A stretch of 64,000 bases of DNA from DATARH01 sp036489765. GTDB lineage: Bacteria; Pseudomonadota; Alphaproteobacteria; ATCC43930; CGMCC-115725. Numbering within the stretch: position 1 is the first letter of the stretch; each line of letters begins with the position of its first letter. The stretch spans positions 1 to 64,000 of the forward strand of contig DASXFE010000157.1 in the NCBI GenBank assembly GCA_036489765.1, in the 5' to 3' direction. A program made the position numbers and the translations under genes. Under the pieces are notes generated by a model that saw nothing but the letters and a program-made list of their open reading frames with translations, did not search any database and had not been told where the DNA came from. Positions 53,851 to 63,965 of this stretch are shown one piece after another.

Positions 53851-55101
53851 ATGGTTCAGCACATGATCACGCGCCGCCGCGCGCTGCAGCTTGGCGCGCT
53901 GAGCGGGGTTGCGATGGCGGCAACGCCGCTCAAATTGGCGCTTGCCGACAGCGAGCCGTTCAAGATCGGTAGCGTCTCGTCATTGACGGGCCCCGGGGCG
54001 CCGGTCGGCAAGATGGGGCTGGTCGGCGTGCAGATGGCGGTCGACCGCATCAACAAGGCCGGCGGGATCAAGGGCCGCCCGGTCAAGCTCATCCCCGAGG
54101 ACGACGAGTCGAAGCCGGATGTCGGCCGCCGCAAGGCTGAGAAGCTGCTGACCGAGGACAAGATCGACGCCCATGTCGGCGGCGTCTTGTCGAATATCTG
54201 CCTCGCCTGCATGCCCGTGTACGAGGACCATCAGGTCGTCAACATGATCTCGGTGTGCCTCGACACGACGATCACGACGTCGAAATGCAGCCGCTATTCA
54301 TTCCGCCCCTACGACTATGCGCCGGCCCAGGCGGTCGCGGCGGCGCCGTACCTCGTCAACAAGATCGGCAAGAAGTGGCACATCATCTACGCCGACTACT
54401 CCTGGGGCCAGTCGACCCGCGACGCCTATGCCGCCGAGATCAAGAAAAACGGCGGTGAGATGGTGGGTGCGACCGGGATCCCGGTCAACACGGCCGACAT
54501 GACCCCGTTCCTCTCAAAAATCACCGGCGAGTTCGATGGTGTCTTCGTGATTCTGTTCGGGCAGGACGGGGTCACGGTCGGCAACCAGGCCTATGATCTG
54601 GGGCTGACCAAGAAGTACAAATTCGCCGGCGACGGCGCCGTCGTCGCGCCGAGCAACCTGCCGGGCCTGGGCCACAAGATCGACGGTTTCACCGGGATCG
54701 ACCGTTATATCCCGGCGGAAGACGGGCCGCTCAACACGCCGTACCAGAAGGCGTTTGTCGCGGAGGCGATGGAGCGGCTGAAACAAGTCTCCCCCGCCGC
54801 CCCGCGGCCCGACCGCTACGTCGATTCGTCGTTCGAGGCAATGAACTGCCTCAAGATCGGGATCGAGAAATCGGGGTTCCAAGGCGCCGCGGATTCGATG
54901 AAGCTCATCGAGGCGCTCGAAGGCCTTGAGATGAAGGAGAGCGACGACTTCCCGCAGGGCGATAAGACCCTGCGCAAGGAAGACCATCAGGCCTTTGTCC
55001 GCGAGTTCCTCTTCGAGGTCCGCGACAACAATTACGTCATCAAGGACGTTGTCACGAAGGACAAGACCCTCGTGCCGCCGGCCTGCCATTTCAGCACCTG
55101 A
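53851..55101 (+). CDS. livK: branched-chain amino acid-type ABC transporter substrate-binding protein, LivK family
   Basis: The ATG at 53851 has GAGGGGAGGCATT ahead of it and gives 416 residues. The N-terminus ITRRRALQLGALSGVAMAA is Tat-like (consecutive arginines). The mature protein has FKIGSVSSLTGPGAPVGKMGLVGVQMAVDRIN, the standard start of the LivK/amidase/urea-binding group. It delivers a substrate in the periplasm to LivHM. The catabolic enzymes that follow suggest a substrate other than leucine, but this is inference. It opens a seven-gene unit livK-G-F-H-M-aldolase-amidohydrolase. Confidence 0.9.
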   Translation: MVQHMITRRRALQLGALSGVAMAATPLKLALADSEPFKIGSVSSLTGPGAPVGKMGLVGVQMAVDRINKAGGIKGRPVKLIPEDDESKPDVGRRKAEKLLTEDKIDAHVGGVLSNICLACMPVYEDHQVVNMISVCLDTTITTSKCSRYSFRPYDYAPAQAVAAAPYLVNKIGKKWHIIYADYSWGQSTRDAYAAEIKKNGGEMVGATGIPVNTADMTPFLSKITGEFDGVFVILFGQDGVTVGNQAYDLGLTKKYKFAGDGAVVAPSNLPGLGHKIDGFTGIDRYIPAEDGPLNTPYQKAFVAEAMERLKQVSPAAPRPDRYVDSSFEAMNCLKIGIEKSGFQGAADSMKLIEALEGLEMKESDDFPQGDKTLRKEDHQAFVREFLFEVRDNNYVIKDVVTKDKTLVPPACHFST

Positions 55102-55116
55102 GCGGCTGTCTTTCAG

Positions 55117-55908
55117 GTGGCCGGCGAACCCGTGCCCGCGGTGCCGCCCCCCGAACAGGTCGGGGGCGGCGCCGAGACCATCCTCAGGACCGATGCACTG
55201 ACCGTCCGCTTCGGTGGACTCACGGCGCTCAACCGCGTCGATTTCGCGGTCGGGCGCGGCGAGGTACGGGCGATCATCGGGCCGAATGGCGCGGGGAAGA
55301 GCACGTTCTTCAACTGCCTGACCGGCGTGCAGCGGCCTACCGCCGGCGCGATCCTGTTAAACGGCATCGACGTCAGCGGCATGCCGCCCAACCAGATCTC
55401 GCAGCGCGGCATCGCTCGCTCGTACCAGATCACGAATATCCTCCCTAACGCGACCGCGCTGGAGAATGTGCGGATCGCCGCGCAGTCGCGTCGGCATGCG
55501 TGGAATCTCGTGCGTCATCACAAGGATTTCGCCGACATTCGCGAGAAGGCCGAAGAGGCGCTCGCCGCGGTTGGGCTTCTCGGCAAGGAGGACGAGCTTG
55601 CCGCCAACCTGTCGCACGGCGAGCAGCGCACGCTGGAGATTGCGATCGCGCTCGCGACCGAGCCGCAGCTCCTCTGCCTCGACGAGCCGACCGCCGGGAT
55701 GAGCGCGGCCGAGACCCGCGGCACGGTCGAGCTGATCCGGCGCATCGCCAAGGACCTGACCATCCTGATCGTCGAGCACGACATGGAGGTCGTGATGGGG
55801 CTCGCGGACCGGATCACGGTGCTTCACTACGGCCAGATCCTTGCCGAAGGTACGCCGGCCGAGATCCGCGAAAACCCACAAGTGCTCGAGGTCTATCTGA
55901 AGACATGA
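55117..55908 (+). CDS. livG: branched-chain amino acid-type ABC ATP-binding protein, LivG family
   Basis: The 263-residue ATPase starts at a GTG at 55117, 15 bases after livK; the GTG is the only good start near the first conserved residues. Walker A GPNGAGKST, signature LSHGEQRTLEIAIAL (LSHG form as in LivG), and Walker B LLCLDEPTAGMS are present. With LivF it hydrolyses ATP for the LivHM channel. It is separated from livF by an 88-base gap holding a palindromic repeat. Confidence 0.9.
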   Translation: MAGEPVPAVPPPEQVGGGAETILRTDALTVRFGGLTALNRVDFAVGRGEVRAIIGPNGAGKSTFFNCLTGVQRPTAGAILLNGIDVSGMPPNQISQRGIARSYQITNILPNATALENVRIAAQSRRHAWNLVRHHKDFADIREKAEEALAAVGLLGKEDELAANLSHGEQRTLEIAIALATEPQLLCLDEPTAGMSAAETRGTVELIRRIAKDLTILIVEHDMEVVMGLADRITVLHYGQILAEGTPAEIRENPQVLEVYLKT

Positions 55909-55926
55909 GCACCGACGGAATCTGGG

Positions 55927-55981
55927 CAGCGGGCGTGTCGCCCGCATCCGGCGCCGCTTGCCGGCGAGACGCTCGCGGTCC
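55927..55981. repeat. palindromic element, GGGCGTCTCGCCCGC family, copy 3
   Basis: GCAGCGGGCGTGTCGCCCGC then CGGCGAGACGCTCGCGGTCC: two hairpin modules with the same words as the elements at 14,159 and 30,365. It lies in the livG-livF gap, inside the operon. Confidence 0.55.
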
Positions 55982-55996
55982 AAGGGGCGGTGGGCA

Positions 55997-56716
<720 letters not shown>

Positions 56717-56748
56717 GGATGATGGACGCTGCCCGTGCCCCGCGTCTC

Positions 56749-56833
56749 GTCATTGCGAGCGAAGCGCAGCAATTTCGGAGGGGCGCGTACTCGGGCCGAG
56801 ATCGCCGGGTCGCCTCCGGCGCCTCGCAATGAC
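56749..56833. repeat. dispersed palindromic repeat, GTCATTGCGAG family, copy 3
   Basis: Ends GTCATTGCGAG and CTCGCAATGAC match copies at 5,056 and 39,305. It fills most of the livF-livH gap, so three of the repeats lie inside or beside operons. Confidence 0.88.
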
Positions 56834-56851
56834 ATTGCAACAGGGAACCCG

Positions 56852-57724
56852 ATGCACATTCCGGTCGAGCAAATCCTGATCCAGACGGTCAACGGGGTCG
56901 TCACCGGCATGATCCTGGCGCTTGTCTCGTCGGGGTTGACGCTGATCTTCGGCATCATGGACGTCGTCAATTTCGCGCATGGCGAGCTCTTCATGCTCGG
57001 CGCTTATGTCGGCGTCGTCGTCGGGGCGGCGACTGGCAGCTTCTGGCTCGCACTGATCGTCGCGTCGGTGGTGATGGCGGTGGTCGGCGCGATCATCTAC
57101 CTGACGACGCTGAGGCCGCTCATCAACCGCGACCCGCTGACGACCATGCTCGCGACATTCGGCCTGTCGCTTGTCCTGCAGAACTATGCGCTGTGGCAGT
57201 TCGGCCCCGTCGCCCGCAACCTGCCAGAGGCGACGGAGGCCGAGTTCGTCTTCTTTTACCTGCAATACCCGTGGTACCGGCTGCTGATCGCCGCGCTTGC
57301 GGGCGCGATCATGGGCGGGCTGTGGCTGTTTCTCAAATTCGGCACCTACGGCATCTGGATCCGGGCGACCACGCAGGACCGGGTGATGGCTCAGGCGATG
57401 GGCATTCCGGTGCCCTGGGTCTTGTGCGGCGTCTTTGCGATCGGGTCGGCGATGGCGGCCGCGAGCGGGGTGCTGTTCGGCCCCTTGTCGGGCGTCAATT
57501 CGCAGATGGGGCTGAGCTGGGTGTTGAAGGCCTTTATCGTCGTCGTGGTCGGCGGGATGGGGAGCCTCGGCGGATCGATCGCCGCGGCGATCTTCATCAG
57601 CCTTCTCGAAGCTTACGCCGCGATCTGGGTCAGCCCCTCGCAGGCGATCATCGTGTCGTTCGTCGTGCTGATCCTGACGTTGCTGTTCCGCCCGACCGGG
57701 CTGTTCGTGCCGACACCGAAATGA
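56852..57724 (+). CDS. livH: branched-chain amino acid-type ABC permease, LivH family
   Basis: The start is the ATG at 56852 (MHIPVEQILIQTVNGVV), giving 290 residues with about eight spans. The family motif FGIMDVVNFAHGELFMLGAY is in place, along with AQAMGIPVP and SLGGSIAAA further on. An in-frame ATG at 56735 lies inside the repeat and is rejected. It forms the membrane channel with LivM; the two genes share a four-base overlap. Confidence 0.92.
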   Translation: MHIPVEQILIQTVNGVVTGMILALVSSGLTLIFGIMDVVNFAHGELFMLGAYVGVVVGAATGSFWLALIVASVVMAVVGAIIYLTTLRPLINRDPLTTMLATFGLSLVLQNYALWQFGPVARNLPEATEAEFVFFYLQYPWYRLLIAALAGAIMGGLWLFLKFGTYGIWIRATTQDRVMAQAMGIPVPWVLCGVFAIGSAMAAASGVLFGPLSGVNSQMGLSWVLKAFIVVVVGGMGSLGGSIAAAIFISLLEAYAAIWVSPSQAIIVSFVVLILTLLFRPTGLFVPTPK

Positions 57725-58671
57725 GCCGGCATCTCGCGATCTACTGGATCGGCTTTGCGATCATCGTGATGCTGTTGGCGGTCGCGCCGCTGGTGCTGCC
57801 CGAGTTCTGGCGCCGTTTCCTGACCGAGATCCTGATCTGGGGTCTCCTCGCGATGTCGTCCGATCTGTTGATCGGCTATGCCGGGATGATCTCGTTTGGT
57901 CATTCGGCATTTTTCGGGCTCGGCATGTATGGCGCGGCGATGGCCCTCATCGACGCGCGCCATCCCAACCTCTGGCTCGCGCTGGTCTGCGGGCTTGCCG
58001 CGGCGGCGGCGGTGGCCGCCTTTGTCGCCTATTTCTCGACCCGGCTGCGTGACATCTACTTCACGATCACGACCCTCATTTTCTCGCAGATCTTCTATGT
58101 CGTGATCTTCACCTGGACCGCGGTGACCGGCGGCGAGAACGGGCTCAATTTCCGCCGGCCGCCGCTGGCGATAGACGGGCTTTTCTCGATCCGCTTCACC
58201 CCGTCGGTGCTGCATTGGTTCGTGCTCGCGGTCGTCGCCGGGTCGTACCTGATCCTGCGGCGCCTGACGCAGTCGCCGTTCGGGATGGTGTTGCAATCGA
58301 TCCGCGAGAACGAGGCGCGGACCCGGGCGATCGGCTATCCGGTCGAGCGCTACAAGATCGTCGCCGTGATGCTGTCGGGTCTCTTCGCCGGGCTCGCCGG
58401 CGTCCTCTATGCAGTGCAGAACCAGTTCGCCGCGCCCGATTTCGTGTTCTTTTTCGTCTCGGGCGAGACTGTCATCTACAACGTCATCGGCGGCGTCGGC
58501 ACGCTGGTGGGTCCGATCGTCGGTGCCGGGGTGTTCCTGCTGCTGCGCGAGGCCTTTTCGCGCTTCTTCACCGAATTCTACCTGATCCCGCTCGGGGTTA
58601 TCTTTATCCTGATCGTGTTGTTCCTGCCGCAGGGCCTGCTCGGGTTCGCCCGCCGCTGGCTGAACCGTTGA
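57721..58671 (+). CDS. livM: branched-chain amino acid-type ABC permease, LivM family
   Basis: The 316-residue permease has the LLIGYAGMISFGHSAFFGLGMY motif (LivM signature) and the second conserved loop RENEARTRAIGYPVERYK. About eight to nine spans are likely. It starts in the livH stop (ATGA) and is followed by a class II aldolase gene at 17 bases, so the catabolic genes appear co-transcribed with the transporter. Confidence 0.92.
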   Translation: MSRHLAIYWIGFAIIVMLLAVAPLVLPEFWRRFLTEILIWGLLAMSSDLLIGYAGMISFGHSAFFGLGMYGAAMALIDARHPNLWLALVCGLAAAAAVAAFVAYFSTRLRDIYFTITTLIFSQIFYVVIFTWTAVTGGENGLNFRRPPLAIDGLFSIRFTPSVLHWFVLAVVAGSYLILRRLTQSPFGMVLQSIRENEARTRAIGYPVERYKIVAVMLSGLFAGLAGVLYAVQNQFAAPDFVFFFVSGETVIYNVIGGVGTLVGPIVGAGVFLLLREAFSRFFTEFYLIPLGVIFILIVLFLPQGLLGFARRWLNR

Positions 58672-58687
58672 GCCGAGGAGAAGTCAC

Positions 58688-59470
58688 ATGGCCGTTTCGC
58701 TCGTCGCCAAGACCAAATCCGTCCGTGACCAGGTCAGCGCCGAAGAGTGGGCGGCGCGCGTCGAACTGGCGGCCGGGCATCGCGTCCTGGCGCATTACGG
58801 CGTCAACGACCTGACCTACAACCATTTCGCGCTGCGAGTGCCGGGCCAGCCGGACCGGATGCTGGTCAAGCGAACCGACTGGATGTTCTGCGAGGTCACC
58901 GCCTCGTCGCTGCTGACCGTCGATTTCGACGGCAACGTCGTCACCGACACCGATGTACGCACGATCAAGGGCGGGGCCCTCATCATCCATGCCGGGCTGT
59001 TGCGGGCGCGGGCCGATCTCAACTCGACCTTGCATACCCATACTGTCGCCGGCATGGGCGTCGCGGCGCATAAATTCGGCCTCCTGCCGATCAACCAGCA
59101 TGCACTCCGCTTCTACGGCGAGCTGAAATACCATGCCTTCGAGGGGTTCGAGTTCGACCACGACATGACGCCAAAGCTGGTGCGGGACCTCGAAGGCGGG
59201 AAATTCATGATTCTGCGCAACCACGGCGTCCTCATCTGCGGCGGCAGCACGGCGGAGTGCGTGGTCAATCATCATTGGCTCGAGATGGCATGCCAGGGCC
59301 AGATCGCGGCGCTGGCGGCGGGCGAGGGGAACTATACGGTCCCGAGCAAGGAAGCCTGCGAATACGCCCACGGCCAGTTCATGGAAGCCGGCAGCTTCCT
59401 CGAAGGCGGCAAGGACTGGGCCGCCTGCCTCCGCCTCGCCGACCGCCTCGATCCGTCCTATCGGGATTGA
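58688..59470 (+). CDS. class II aldolase/adducin family protein
   Basis: A 260-residue aldolase/adducin-fold protein. The zinc ligands include His116 and His118 in LHTHTVAG and His179 in LRNHGVL, and TASSLLTVDFDGN shows the usual substrate pocket. Members cleave or epimerise sugar phosphates, or decarboxylate hydroxy acids. Substrate unknown. Its place directly after livM suggests it works on the imported compound together with the amidohydrolase. Confidence 0.85.
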   Translation: MAVSLVAKTKSVRDQVSAEEWAARVELAAGHRVLAHYGVNDLTYNHFALRVPGQPDRMLVKRTDWMFCEVTASSLLTVDFDGNVVTDTDVRTIKGGALIIHAGLLRARADLNSTLHTHTVAGMGVAAHKFGLLPINQHALRFYGELKYHAFEGFEFDHDMTPKLVRDLEGGKFMILRNHGVLICGGSTAECVVNHHWLEMACQGQIAALAAGEGNYTVPSKEACEYAHGQFMEAGSFLEGGKDWAACLRLADRLDPSYRD

Positions 59471-59499
59471 AAAAGGTGCTTGCGGAGGCGATCAATCCT

Positions 59500-59580
59500 G
59501 CCGCCTTTCCGGCGGAGGCCGGGATCCACGGGTCCACCGCTCGTGCGTCTGAAGCGTAGGGCCCGGCCTTCGCCGGGGTG
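59500..59580. repeat. dispersed palindromic repeat, GCCGGG family, copy 2
   Basis: The left module GCCTTTCCGGCGGAGGCCGG and right module GGGCCCGGCCTTCGCCGGGG with the CTGAAGCGTAG linker parallel the copy at 3,299-3,379. It sits between the aldolase and amidohydrolase genes. Confidence 0.6.
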
Positions 59581-59689
59581 ACGGACGCGGTCTACCGTTC
59601 CCGAGGCGCATGCCCGCATGCGGCGAAAGCGCGGGTGCGATCACGATTGCGTGCTACAGTTTTCGCACGATCGGTTCGGGAGGGATGCG

Positions 59690-61387
59690 ATGGCCTACGA
59701 TTTGTTGATCAAGAACGGCACAATCGTCGACGGCTCGGGGATGCCCGCCTATCGCGGCGATGTCGGCGTCAAGGACGGCAAGATCGCCGAAATCGGCAAA
59801 TTGTCCAGCCCTGCGGACCGGACCATCGATGCCGGCGGCAAGGCCGTCGCGCCCGGATTTATCGACAATCATTGCCATTACGACGCCCAGGTCACCTGGG
59901 ACCCGCTTTGCACGTTCTCGCCCGAGCACGGCGCGACGACGGTCATCTTCGGCAACTGCTCGCTGTCGCTGGCGCCAGTGAAGAAGGGCACCGAGCTGCG
60001 GCTCGCCGAGTTCCTCAGCTACGTCGAAGCGATCCCGATGGACGTGCTCAAGACCATCGAGTTCGACTGGGAGACGATCCCGCAATACATGGACCGGCTC
60101 GACAACCATCTCGGCATCAATATCGGCAATCTGATCGGCCATACCGCCGTCCGCCATTACGTGATGGGCGACGACTGCCAGAAGCCCGGCGCGACCGAGG
60201 CGCAGATCAAGGCGATGCAGGATGTCGTTCGCGACGGCATGGCCGCCGGGGCGCTCGGCCTGTCGGTATCGCGCGAGAAAGGGCATTTCGACCCGCAAGG
60301 CACGCTGATTCCGGCGCTCTGGGCTGACGAGAGCGAAATCTTCGCGCTCTGCGACGTGCTGCGCGACATGGGCACCGGTACGGTCCAGGCCGGCGGTGGC
60401 CAGTATGTCGAGCTGAAGGATGGCATGATGCGCCGGCTCGCCGAATCGTGCGGCCGTACCGTGGTCTACAACAGCCTGTCACAGACGATGCGCCGCCCCG
60501 ACGAGTGGAAGATCCACATGGCGCGCATCGAGGAAACCGCGGCGATGGGTATTCGTGCCTATCCGATGTGCAGCCCGAATCGGGTCACGCAAGACTTCAC
60601 GATGAAGAACACCCAGGTGTTCCGCGGCCTGCCGACTTGGCACCCGATCCTCTTGATGCCGAACGACGAGAAGCTGCGCCTCTACGCCGACCCCGAAATT
60701 CGCGCGAAACTCCACCAGGAAGCAGTCGTCAACAAGCCCGACAGCGCGGTCGGTATCTCGAAGACCTGGTGGAATTACATCTGGGTCAACGAGCCGGCGC
60801 TCGAAAAGAACCGCTGGATGCAGTTCAAGTCGATCGGCGAGATCGCTGAAAAGCAGGGCAAGACCGTCATCGACGCCCTCCTCGACCTCGTCGTCGAGGA
60901 AAAGCTCGAAACCCGCCTGCTGCAAGCCGAGAACAACATCGACGACGAGGCTCTCAGCAAGATCCTGACCCACCCGAACGCGGTGATCGGGCTCGGCGAC
61001 GGCGGCGCGCATGTGCAGTTTCACGGCGGCTACGGCTACATCACCAAGCTGCTCGGCGAGTGGGTGCGCGAGAAGCAGGTGATGACGCTGGAGCAGGCGG
61101 TGCGGCGCCTTACCTTCGACTCGGCCACGACCTTCGGCCTCTACGATCGTGGTCTGTTGCGGCCCGGCATGGCGGCCGACATCGTGATCTTCGACCCGGC
61201 CACCGTGAAGTGCGGCAAGGAAGAGGTCGTCCACGACTTCCCGGCCGGCGGCTGGCGCATCAAGGAAACCTCCGAAGGCGTCTCGCACACGATCGTCAAC
61301 GGCCAGATCCTGCTCGAAGACAAGAAGCACACCGGTGCGCTTCCCGGTCGGGTGATGCGTAACAGCCACTGGCACGCCAACCACTAG
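59690..61387 (+). CDS. D-aminoacylase/amidohydrolase family protein
   Basis: The 565-residue protein from the ATG at 59690 (GGGAGGGATGCG ahead) begins MAYDLLIKNGTIVDGSGMPAY, the typical amidohydrolase start. His61 and His63 in DNHCHYDAQV form the metal site, and a later GDGGAHV gives the conserved acid residue. This wording is close to N-acyl-D-amino-acid deacylases, which free D-amino acids from N-acyl derivatives. Whether that is the true reaction is unknown. It ends the livK operon at a strong hairpin. Confidence 0.87.
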   Translation: MAYDLLIKNGTIVDGSGMPAYRGDVGVKDGKIAEIGKLSSPADRTIDAGGKAVAPGFIDNHCHYDAQVTWDPLCTFSPEHGATTVIFGNCSLSLAPVKKGTELRLAEFLSYVEAIPMDVLKTIEFDWETIPQYMDRLDNHLGINIGNLIGHTAVRHYVMGDDCQKPGATEAQIKAMQDVVRDGMAAGALGLSVSREKGHFDPQGTLIPALWADESEIFALCDVLRDMGTGTVQAGGGQYVELKDGMMRRLAESCGRTVVYNSLSQTMRRPDEWKIHMARIEETAAMGIRAYPMCSPNRVTQDFTMKNTQVFRGLPTWHPILLMPNDEKLRLYADPEIRAKLHQEAVVNKPDSAVGISKTWWNYIWVNEPALEKNRWMQFKSIGEIAEKQGKTVIDALLDLVVEEKLETRLLQAENNIDDEALSKILTHPNAVIGLGDGGAHVQFHGGYGYITKLLGEWVREKQVMTLEQAVRRLTFDSATTFGLYDRGLLRPGMAADIVIFDPATVKCGKEEVVHDFPAGGWRIKETSEGVSHTIVNGQILLEDKKHTGALPGRVMRNSHWHANH

Positions 61388-61405
61388 AGGCGGCGGCAAT
61401 TGGGC

Positions 61406-61433
61406 GCGCGGCAGGGGGTTGACCCTGCCGCGC
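61406..61433 (+). terminator. hairpin after the amidohydrolase gene
   Basis: GCGCGGCAGGG and CCCTGCCGCGC form an 11-bp perfect stem with a six-base loop, followed by CGCTCTTATT, which is only partly T-rich. It lies between the liv-type operon and the nitronate monooxygenase gene. Confidence 0.6.
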
Positions 61434-61476
61434 CGCTCTTATTCCCTGGGGAGCAAGAAACCTGGGGAGACGCCGC

Positions 61477-62535
61477 ATGTGGCCGTCAAACACGCTGACC
61501 GAACGCCTCAATCTCAAATTTCCGATCTTCCAGGCGCCGATGGGCAGCGCCAGCACGCCGGCGCTGGCGGCGGCGGTGACCAATGCGGGCGGGCTTGGCG
61601 GCCTCGGCATGTGGAACCGCACCGCCGAGCAGGCCGGTCGCCGCATCGCCGGGTTTCGCCAGCAAAGCGGCGGTACCCTCAACGTCAATTATCCCCTCTG
61701 GCCTGACCCTGCCGCCACGCCGGAGGCGACCGAGGCGATGCGACAGCATCTGCAAGCGCAGTACGACCAGCGCGGCCTCGGCGCCGTACCGCAGCCGGGC
61801 GGCCAGGTCAGCGATGTCGGCCGAGATCACATCGCGCTGCTGCTCGAGACCAAGCCGGAGGTCGTGAGCTTTCATTTCGGCATGCCCGAGCCGGGCGTGA
61901 TGACAGCGATCAAGGCGGCCGGCATCTTTGTCATGTCGAGCGCGACGACGGTCGCGGAGGCGCGGGCCTTGGAGGCGCAAGGCTGTGACGCGATCATCGC
62001 CCAGGGCACCGAGGCCGGCGGCCACCGCGCGACCTTTACGGACGTCGGGATCGGCAGCCAGCCGGGGCTCTTTGCGCTATTGCCGCAGATCGTCGACGCG
62101 GTGTCGGTGCCGGTGATCGCCGCCGGCGGCATCGCCGACGGACGCACCGCGGCGGCCGCGATCATGCTGGGGGCGACTGCGGTGCAGCTCGGCACCGCCT
62201 TCCTGCGCTGCGAGGAGGCCGAAGTCCGCGATGCGCACCGCGCCGCACTGGCCGAGGCGGGCGACGACTGCACCGTCGTCAGCGACGTGATCAGCGGCCG
62301 GGCGTGCCGCTATATCCGGAACGCCATCATCGACGACCTCACCGCGTCCGGATTGCTGCCGCTGCCGGTGCCGGCACAGCAGACGCTCACGCAGCCGCTG
62401 GCCAAGGCTGGCGACCGCGACTGGACCGCACTGACCTGCGGCCAGTCGGCGGCGCTGACGAAGGAGATGAGCGCCGCCGCGCTGGTCGAGTATATCGCCG
62501 AGGAGACGGCCCGCCGGCTTCGCGCCTTCGTCTGA
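61477..62535 (+). CDS. nitronate monooxygenase family protein
   Basis: A 352-residue FMN barrel of the nitronate monooxygenase (2-nitropropane dioxygenase) family, which oxidises toxic alkyl nitronates such as propionate-3-nitronate. Motifs are FPIFQAPMGSASTPALAAAV at the start, GTEAGGH near residue 178 and AAGGIADGRTAAAAIMLGATAVQLGTAFL, covering the FMN phosphate site. Similar enzymes include enoyl reductase FabK-like proteins, a possible confusion. It is separated from the liv-type operon by a hairpin. Confidence 0.88.
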   Translation: MWPSNTLTERLNLKFPIFQAPMGSASTPALAAAVTNAGGLGGLGMWNRTAEQAGRRIAGFRQQSGGTLNVNYPLWPDPAATPEATEAMRQHLQAQYDQRGLGAVPQPGGQVSDVGRDHIALLLETKPEVVSFHFGMPEPGVMTAIKAAGIFVMSSATTVAEARALEAQGCDAIIAQGTEAGGHRATFTDVGIGSQPGLFALLPQIVDAVSVPVIAAGGIADGRTAAAAIMLGATAVQLGTAFLRCEEAEVRDAHRAALAEAGDDCTVVSDVISGRACRYIRNAIIDDLTASGLLPLPVPAQQTLTQPLAKAGDRDWTALTCGQSAALTKEMSAAALVEYIAEETARRLRAFV

Positions 62536-62679
62536 CCGCGCGGCTCCGCCTTACGGGTGCGGCGGGACGGCGGCGAGCTTCAGGAGGCGGCGAAAGCGTG
62601 TTTCGCCATCCTTACCCCGCGGACGCCCACCAGGAAAAGCGGGAGGTAACCAGGGCGGGAATGGACGGGGACGGAGGCT

Positions 62680-63876
62680 TTACTCGGTCGCGAGCGCCGC
62701 GACGCCGGGCAGCTCCTTGCCTTCGAGCCATTCGAGAAAAGCGCCGCCCGCGGTCGAGACATAGGTCAGGTCGTCGGTGACGCCGGCGATCGCCAGCGCC
62801 GCGACCGTGTCGCCGCCGCCGGCGACGCTCATCAACTGGCCGGAGCGGGTCAACTCGGCGACCGATTTCGCGACCGCCATCGTCGCCCGGTCAAAGGGCG
62901 GTGTCTCGAACGCGCCGATCGGCCCGTTCCACACCAGTGTCTTCGAGTCGGCGAGCGCGGTGGTGATGCGATGGACCGTTTGCGGTCCGACATCGAGGAT
63001 CATCGCGTTGGTCGGCACAGCGGTGACGCCGACCGTACGGGTCAAGACGCCCGGCTCCAGCTTTTCCGCCGTTACCGCGTCGTCGGGCAGGATGATCGAG
63101 CAGCCGCGATCGGCCGCGTGGTAAAGGATGTCGCGGGCGGTTTGTATCAGGTCGGGTTCGCACAGCGAGCGACCGACCGGCCGACCCTGCGCCGCCAGGA
63201 AGGTGTTCGCCATCGCGCCGCCGATCGCCAGTCGGTCGACCTTGCCGGTGATGAATTTGAGAAGCTCGAGCTTGGTCGATACCTTCGACCCGCCGATCAG
63301 CGCCATGACTGGATGCTCGGGGTCCTCGAGCACGCGGGACAGCGCCTCAAGCTCGGCCTGCATGTTCTTGCCCGCGGCGGCCGGCAGCAGATGGGCGAGG
63401 GCGGCAATCGAGGCGTGCGCTCGATGCGCGGCTGAGAACGCGTCGTCGACATAGGCGTCGCCGAGTTCGGCGAGAGCTTTCGCAAACCCCTCGTCGTTCT
63501 TCTCTTCTTCCGGGTGAAAGCGCAGGTTTTCGAGGAGGGCGACGCCGCCGGGCGGCAGCGCGTCGACGATTTTCCTCGCCTCCGGCCCGACGCAGTCGGT
63601 CGCGAAGGCGACGTCGCGCCCGCCGATCGCCGCGCTCAGCGCCGGTACGATCGGCCTCAGCGACTGGCTGGGGTCGACGCCCTTGGGGCGGCCGAAATGG
63701 GACATCACGACGACCCGCGCCTGGCGCTCGATCAGATCCTCGATCGTTGGCGCGAGGCGATCGATGCGCGTCGCGTCGGTGACTTGGCCGTCCTTGACCG
63801 GCACATTGAGATCGGCACGCACCAGCACGCGCTTCTGGGCGACGTCGAGATCGTCAAGGGTCCGAAATCGCGGCAT
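62680..63876 (-). CDS. pgk: phosphoglycerate kinase
   Basis: PGK makes ATP from 1,3-bisphosphoglycerate in glycolysis, or runs backwards in gluconeogenesis and the Calvin cycle. The 398-residue protein starts MPRFRTLDDLDVAQKRVLVRADLNVP, with MSHFGRPKG, LLENLRFHPEEEKND, ALIGGSKVSTK and the nucleotide motif VAGGGDTVAAL near the end. It is alone on the minus strand, without gap or fba neighbours in the window. AAGGGG ribosome-binding site precedes the ATG. Confidence 0.97.
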   Translation of the reverse strand: MPRFRTLDDLDVAQKRVLVRADLNVPVKDGQVTDATRIDRLAPTIEDLIERQARVVVMSHFGRPKGVDPSQSLRPIVPALSAAIGGRDVAFATDCVGPEARKIVDALPPGGVALLENLRFHPEEEKNDEGFAKALAELGDAYVDDAFSAAHRAHASIAALAHLLPAAAGKNMQAELEALSRVLEDPEHPVMALIGGSKVSTKLELLKFITGKVDRLAIGGAMANTFLAAQGRPVGRSLCEPDLIQTARDILYHAADRGCSIILPDDAVTAEKLEPGVLTRTVGVTAVPTNAMILDVGPQTVHRITTALADSKTLVWNGPIGAFETPPFDRATMAVAKSVAELTRSGQLMSVAGGGDTVAALAIAGVTDDLTYVSTAGGAFLEWLEGKELPGVAALATE

Positions 63877-63906
63877 GAAATTGTGCCCCTTTGGTTCAAC
63901 CGCTGG

Positions 63907-63934
63907 ATTAAAGCCGAGCGCTCGGGCATTGCAA
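63907..63934 (-). promoter_or_regulatory. candidate pgk promoter
   Basis: On the minus strand TTGCAA (63,934-63,929) and TTTAAT (63,912-63,907) are separated by 16 bases, 31 bases before the pgk ATG. The spacing is short but both hexamers are reasonable. Confidence 0.45.
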
Positions 63935-63965
63935 ACCCGGCGCGTGGTGATACCTGTTGCGCATC

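Noticed and set aside
63732..63929. 65-residue minus-strand frame overlapping the pgk start
   Set aside because: It is out of frame with PGK, and the region upstream of pgk carries promoter-like elements instead.
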